From NCBI RefSeq assembly GCF_010994755.1, contig NZ_WHSB02000002.1:124001-188000 (forward strand): DNA of 64,000 bases, written 5' to 3'. Shown here piece after piece: positions 62,915-64,000 of the stretch; positions within the stretch are counted from its first letter, which is position 1, and each line of letters starts with the position of its first letter. Source of the stretch: Shinella lacus (lineage in GTDB: Bacteria; Pseudomonadota; Alphaproteobacteria; Rhizobiales; Rhizobiaceae). Below the pieces are notes generated by a model. That model was given only the letters and a program-made list of their open reading frames with translations. It did not search any database and was not told the origin of the DNA. The translations under genes and the position numbers were made by a program.

Positions 62915-64000
62915 ATGACTTCCGAGACTGAAAAGGCGACGCTGCGCATCGCTATTGCGCAATTGAACCCGACCGTCGGCGACGTTGCCGGCAATCTCGC
63001 CAAGGCGCGCGCCGCGCGCGAGGACGCCGCCCGCCAGGGCGCCGACCTGCTGCTTCTGACGGAGCTCTTCATTTCCGGCTATCCGCCGGAAGACCTCGTG
63101 CTGAAACCCGCCTTCCTGAAGGCCTGCCGCCGCGCGGTGGACGACCTCGCCAACGACACCGCCGACGGTGGGCCCGGCGTCATCATCGGCTTTCCCCGGC
63201 AGGACGAGACCGGTCGCTACAACGCCGTCGCCGTGCTCGACGGCGGCAAGGTGATCGCGGTGCGCGATAAGGTCGATCTGCCGAACTACGGCGAGTTCGA
63301 CGAGAAACGCGTCTTCGACCAGGGCGCCATGCCCGGCCCTGTCAATTTCCGCGGCGTGCGCCTCGGCATTCCGATCTGCGAGGATATCTGGGGCGAGCTC
63401 GGCGTCTGCGAGACGCTGGCCGAAAGCGGCGCCGAAATCCTGCTGTCGCCGAACGGTTCGCCCTATTATCGCGCCAAGGTCGACGTGCGCCACCAGGTGG
63501 TGCTGAAGCAGGTCATCGAGACCGGGCTGCCGCTCATCTACGCCAACCAGCTCGGCGGCCAGGACGAACTGGTGTTCGACGGCGCGAGCTTCGCCTTTAA
63601 CACGGACAAGTCGCTTGCCTTCCAGATGAGCCAGTTCGAGGAAACGATCGCGCTCACCACCTGGAAGAAGCGCGGCGACGGCTGGGTCTGCGACGGCGGG
63701 CCGATGTCGCGCATTCCCGAGCACGAGGAGGCGGATTACCGCGCCTGCCTGCTCGGCTTCCGCGATTACGTCAACAAGAACGGCTTCAAGAATGTCGTGC
63801 TCGGGCTGTCCGGCGGCATCGATTCGGCGATCTGCGCGGCGATCGCCGTGGATGCGTTGGGCGAGGAGCGGGTGCGCTGCATCATGCTGCCCTACCGCTA
63901 TACCTCGAAGGATTCGCTGAAGGATGCGGCCGATTGCGCCAAGCTGCTCGGCTGCCGTTATGACATCGTGCCGATCGAAGCACCGGTGAGCGGCTTCCTC
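62915..64000 (+). CDS. nadE: Glutamine-dependent NAD+ synthetase, 3' end cut by window edge
   Basis: The frame is open to the right edge; 362 residues are visible of an expected ~550-680. The N-terminal glutaminase (CN-hydrolase) domain has the Glu-Lys-Cys triad: Glu in LLLTELFISGYP, Lys in VRDKVDLPNYGEFDEKR, Cys in GIPICEDIWG. The synthetase half begins near residue 285 with the PP-loop VLGLSGGIDSAICA. It makes NAD+ from deamido-NAD+, ATP and glutamine. ATG 62915 is the first after the divergent spacer; an upstream in-frame ATG was not seen. Firm assignment. Confidence 0.94.
   Translation, partial: MTSETEKATLRIAIAQLNPTVGDVAGNLAKARAAREDAARQGADLLLLTELFISGYPPEDLVLKPAFLKACRRAVDDLANDTADGGPGVIIGFPRQDETGRYNAVAVLDGGKVIAVRDKVDLPNYGEFDEKRVFDQGAMPGPVNFRGVRLGIPICEDIWGELGVCETLAESGAEILLSPNGSPYYRAKVDVRHQVVLKQVIETGLPLIYANQLGGQDELVFDGASFAFNTDKSLAFQMSQFEETIALTTWKKRGDGWVCDGGPMSRIPEHEEADYRACLLGFRDYVNKNGFKNVVLGLSGGIDSAICAAIAVDALGEERVRCIMLPYRYTSKDSLKDAADCAKLLGCRYDIVPIEAPVSGFL

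Overview
The window is a GC-rich, gene-dense piece of alphaproteobacterial chromosome. The best guess is a member of the Rhizobiaceae (Rhizobium, Agrobacterium, Sinorhizobium or Shinella type). Pointers are the cobT-dgkA block, a PleC/DivJ-type histidine kinase, an Usg-family protein, a class II DAHP synthase, TIGR02281 and TIGR02117 family proteins, and short palindromic intergenic repeats of the kind spread through this group. The genus cannot be decided from the sequence alone. About 65 protein genes are supported, two of them cut by the window edges (a DUF1800 protein on the left, NAD+ synthetase on the right). I saw no tRNA, rRNA, CRISPR array, insertion sequence or prophage.

Layout. 1-7.4 kb: DUF1800/DUF1501 secreted pair, membrane protein, acyl-CoA thioesterase, a Cache chemoreceptor, an extensin-like lipoprotein and a VOC protein. 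7.4-8 kb: 0.6 kb without a gene, carrying a textbook terminator that no known gene explains. 8-20.8 kb: ABC-2 exporter, aspartic protease, cobalamin genes cobS and cobT, dgkA, sensor kinase, nuclease, UDG-like protein, Lrp regulator, hydroxyacid dehydrogenase, TPR-methyltransferase, Usg. 20.9-23.5 kb: polar amino-acid ABC transporter lacking its ATPase. 23.9-28.2 kb: two tandem OmpA-family paralogues with different low-complexity stalks. 28.4-36 kb: GST, mobA-mobB, EamA transporter, second chemoreceptor, moaA. 36-39.7 kb: DUF971, CPA2 K+/H+ antiporter, LtrA. 39.9-41.6 kb: an AT-richer ArsR-oxidoreductase-monooxygenase cassette that looks acquired. 41.7-51.3 kb: MarR/hydrolase divergent pair, PPOX protein, M15-type and L,D-transpeptidase cell-wall enzymes, GGDEF protein, fumarase. 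51.3-64 kb: APH-like kinase, gph, rpiA, gor, aroF, GFA protein, TadE/TadG-like pair, DUF1003, LTA-synthase-like protein, nadE.

How it fits together. Most genes are housekeeping or envelope functions in one- to three-gene units. Molybdenum-cofactor genes sit at two sites 5 kb apart (mobAB, moaA). Peptidoglycan enzymes recur: an extensin-like lipoprotein, an M15-type peptidase and two L,D-transpeptidases. Redox and glutathione functions also recur (GST, gor, GFA, CPA2 antiporter, the quinone-oxidoreductase cassette).

The most interesting signals are small ones: twin palindromic operators and a probably leaderless regulator in the ArsR cassette; a hairpin that buries the Shine-Dalgarno of the hydroxyacid dehydrogenase; an orphan terminator suggesting an unannotated small RNA; a 25-residue membrane peptide with a strong ribosome binding site; a peptidase whose only sensible start is AUA; and the OmpA paralogue pair with exchanged stalks. 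No large, clearly novel multi-gene system was found.
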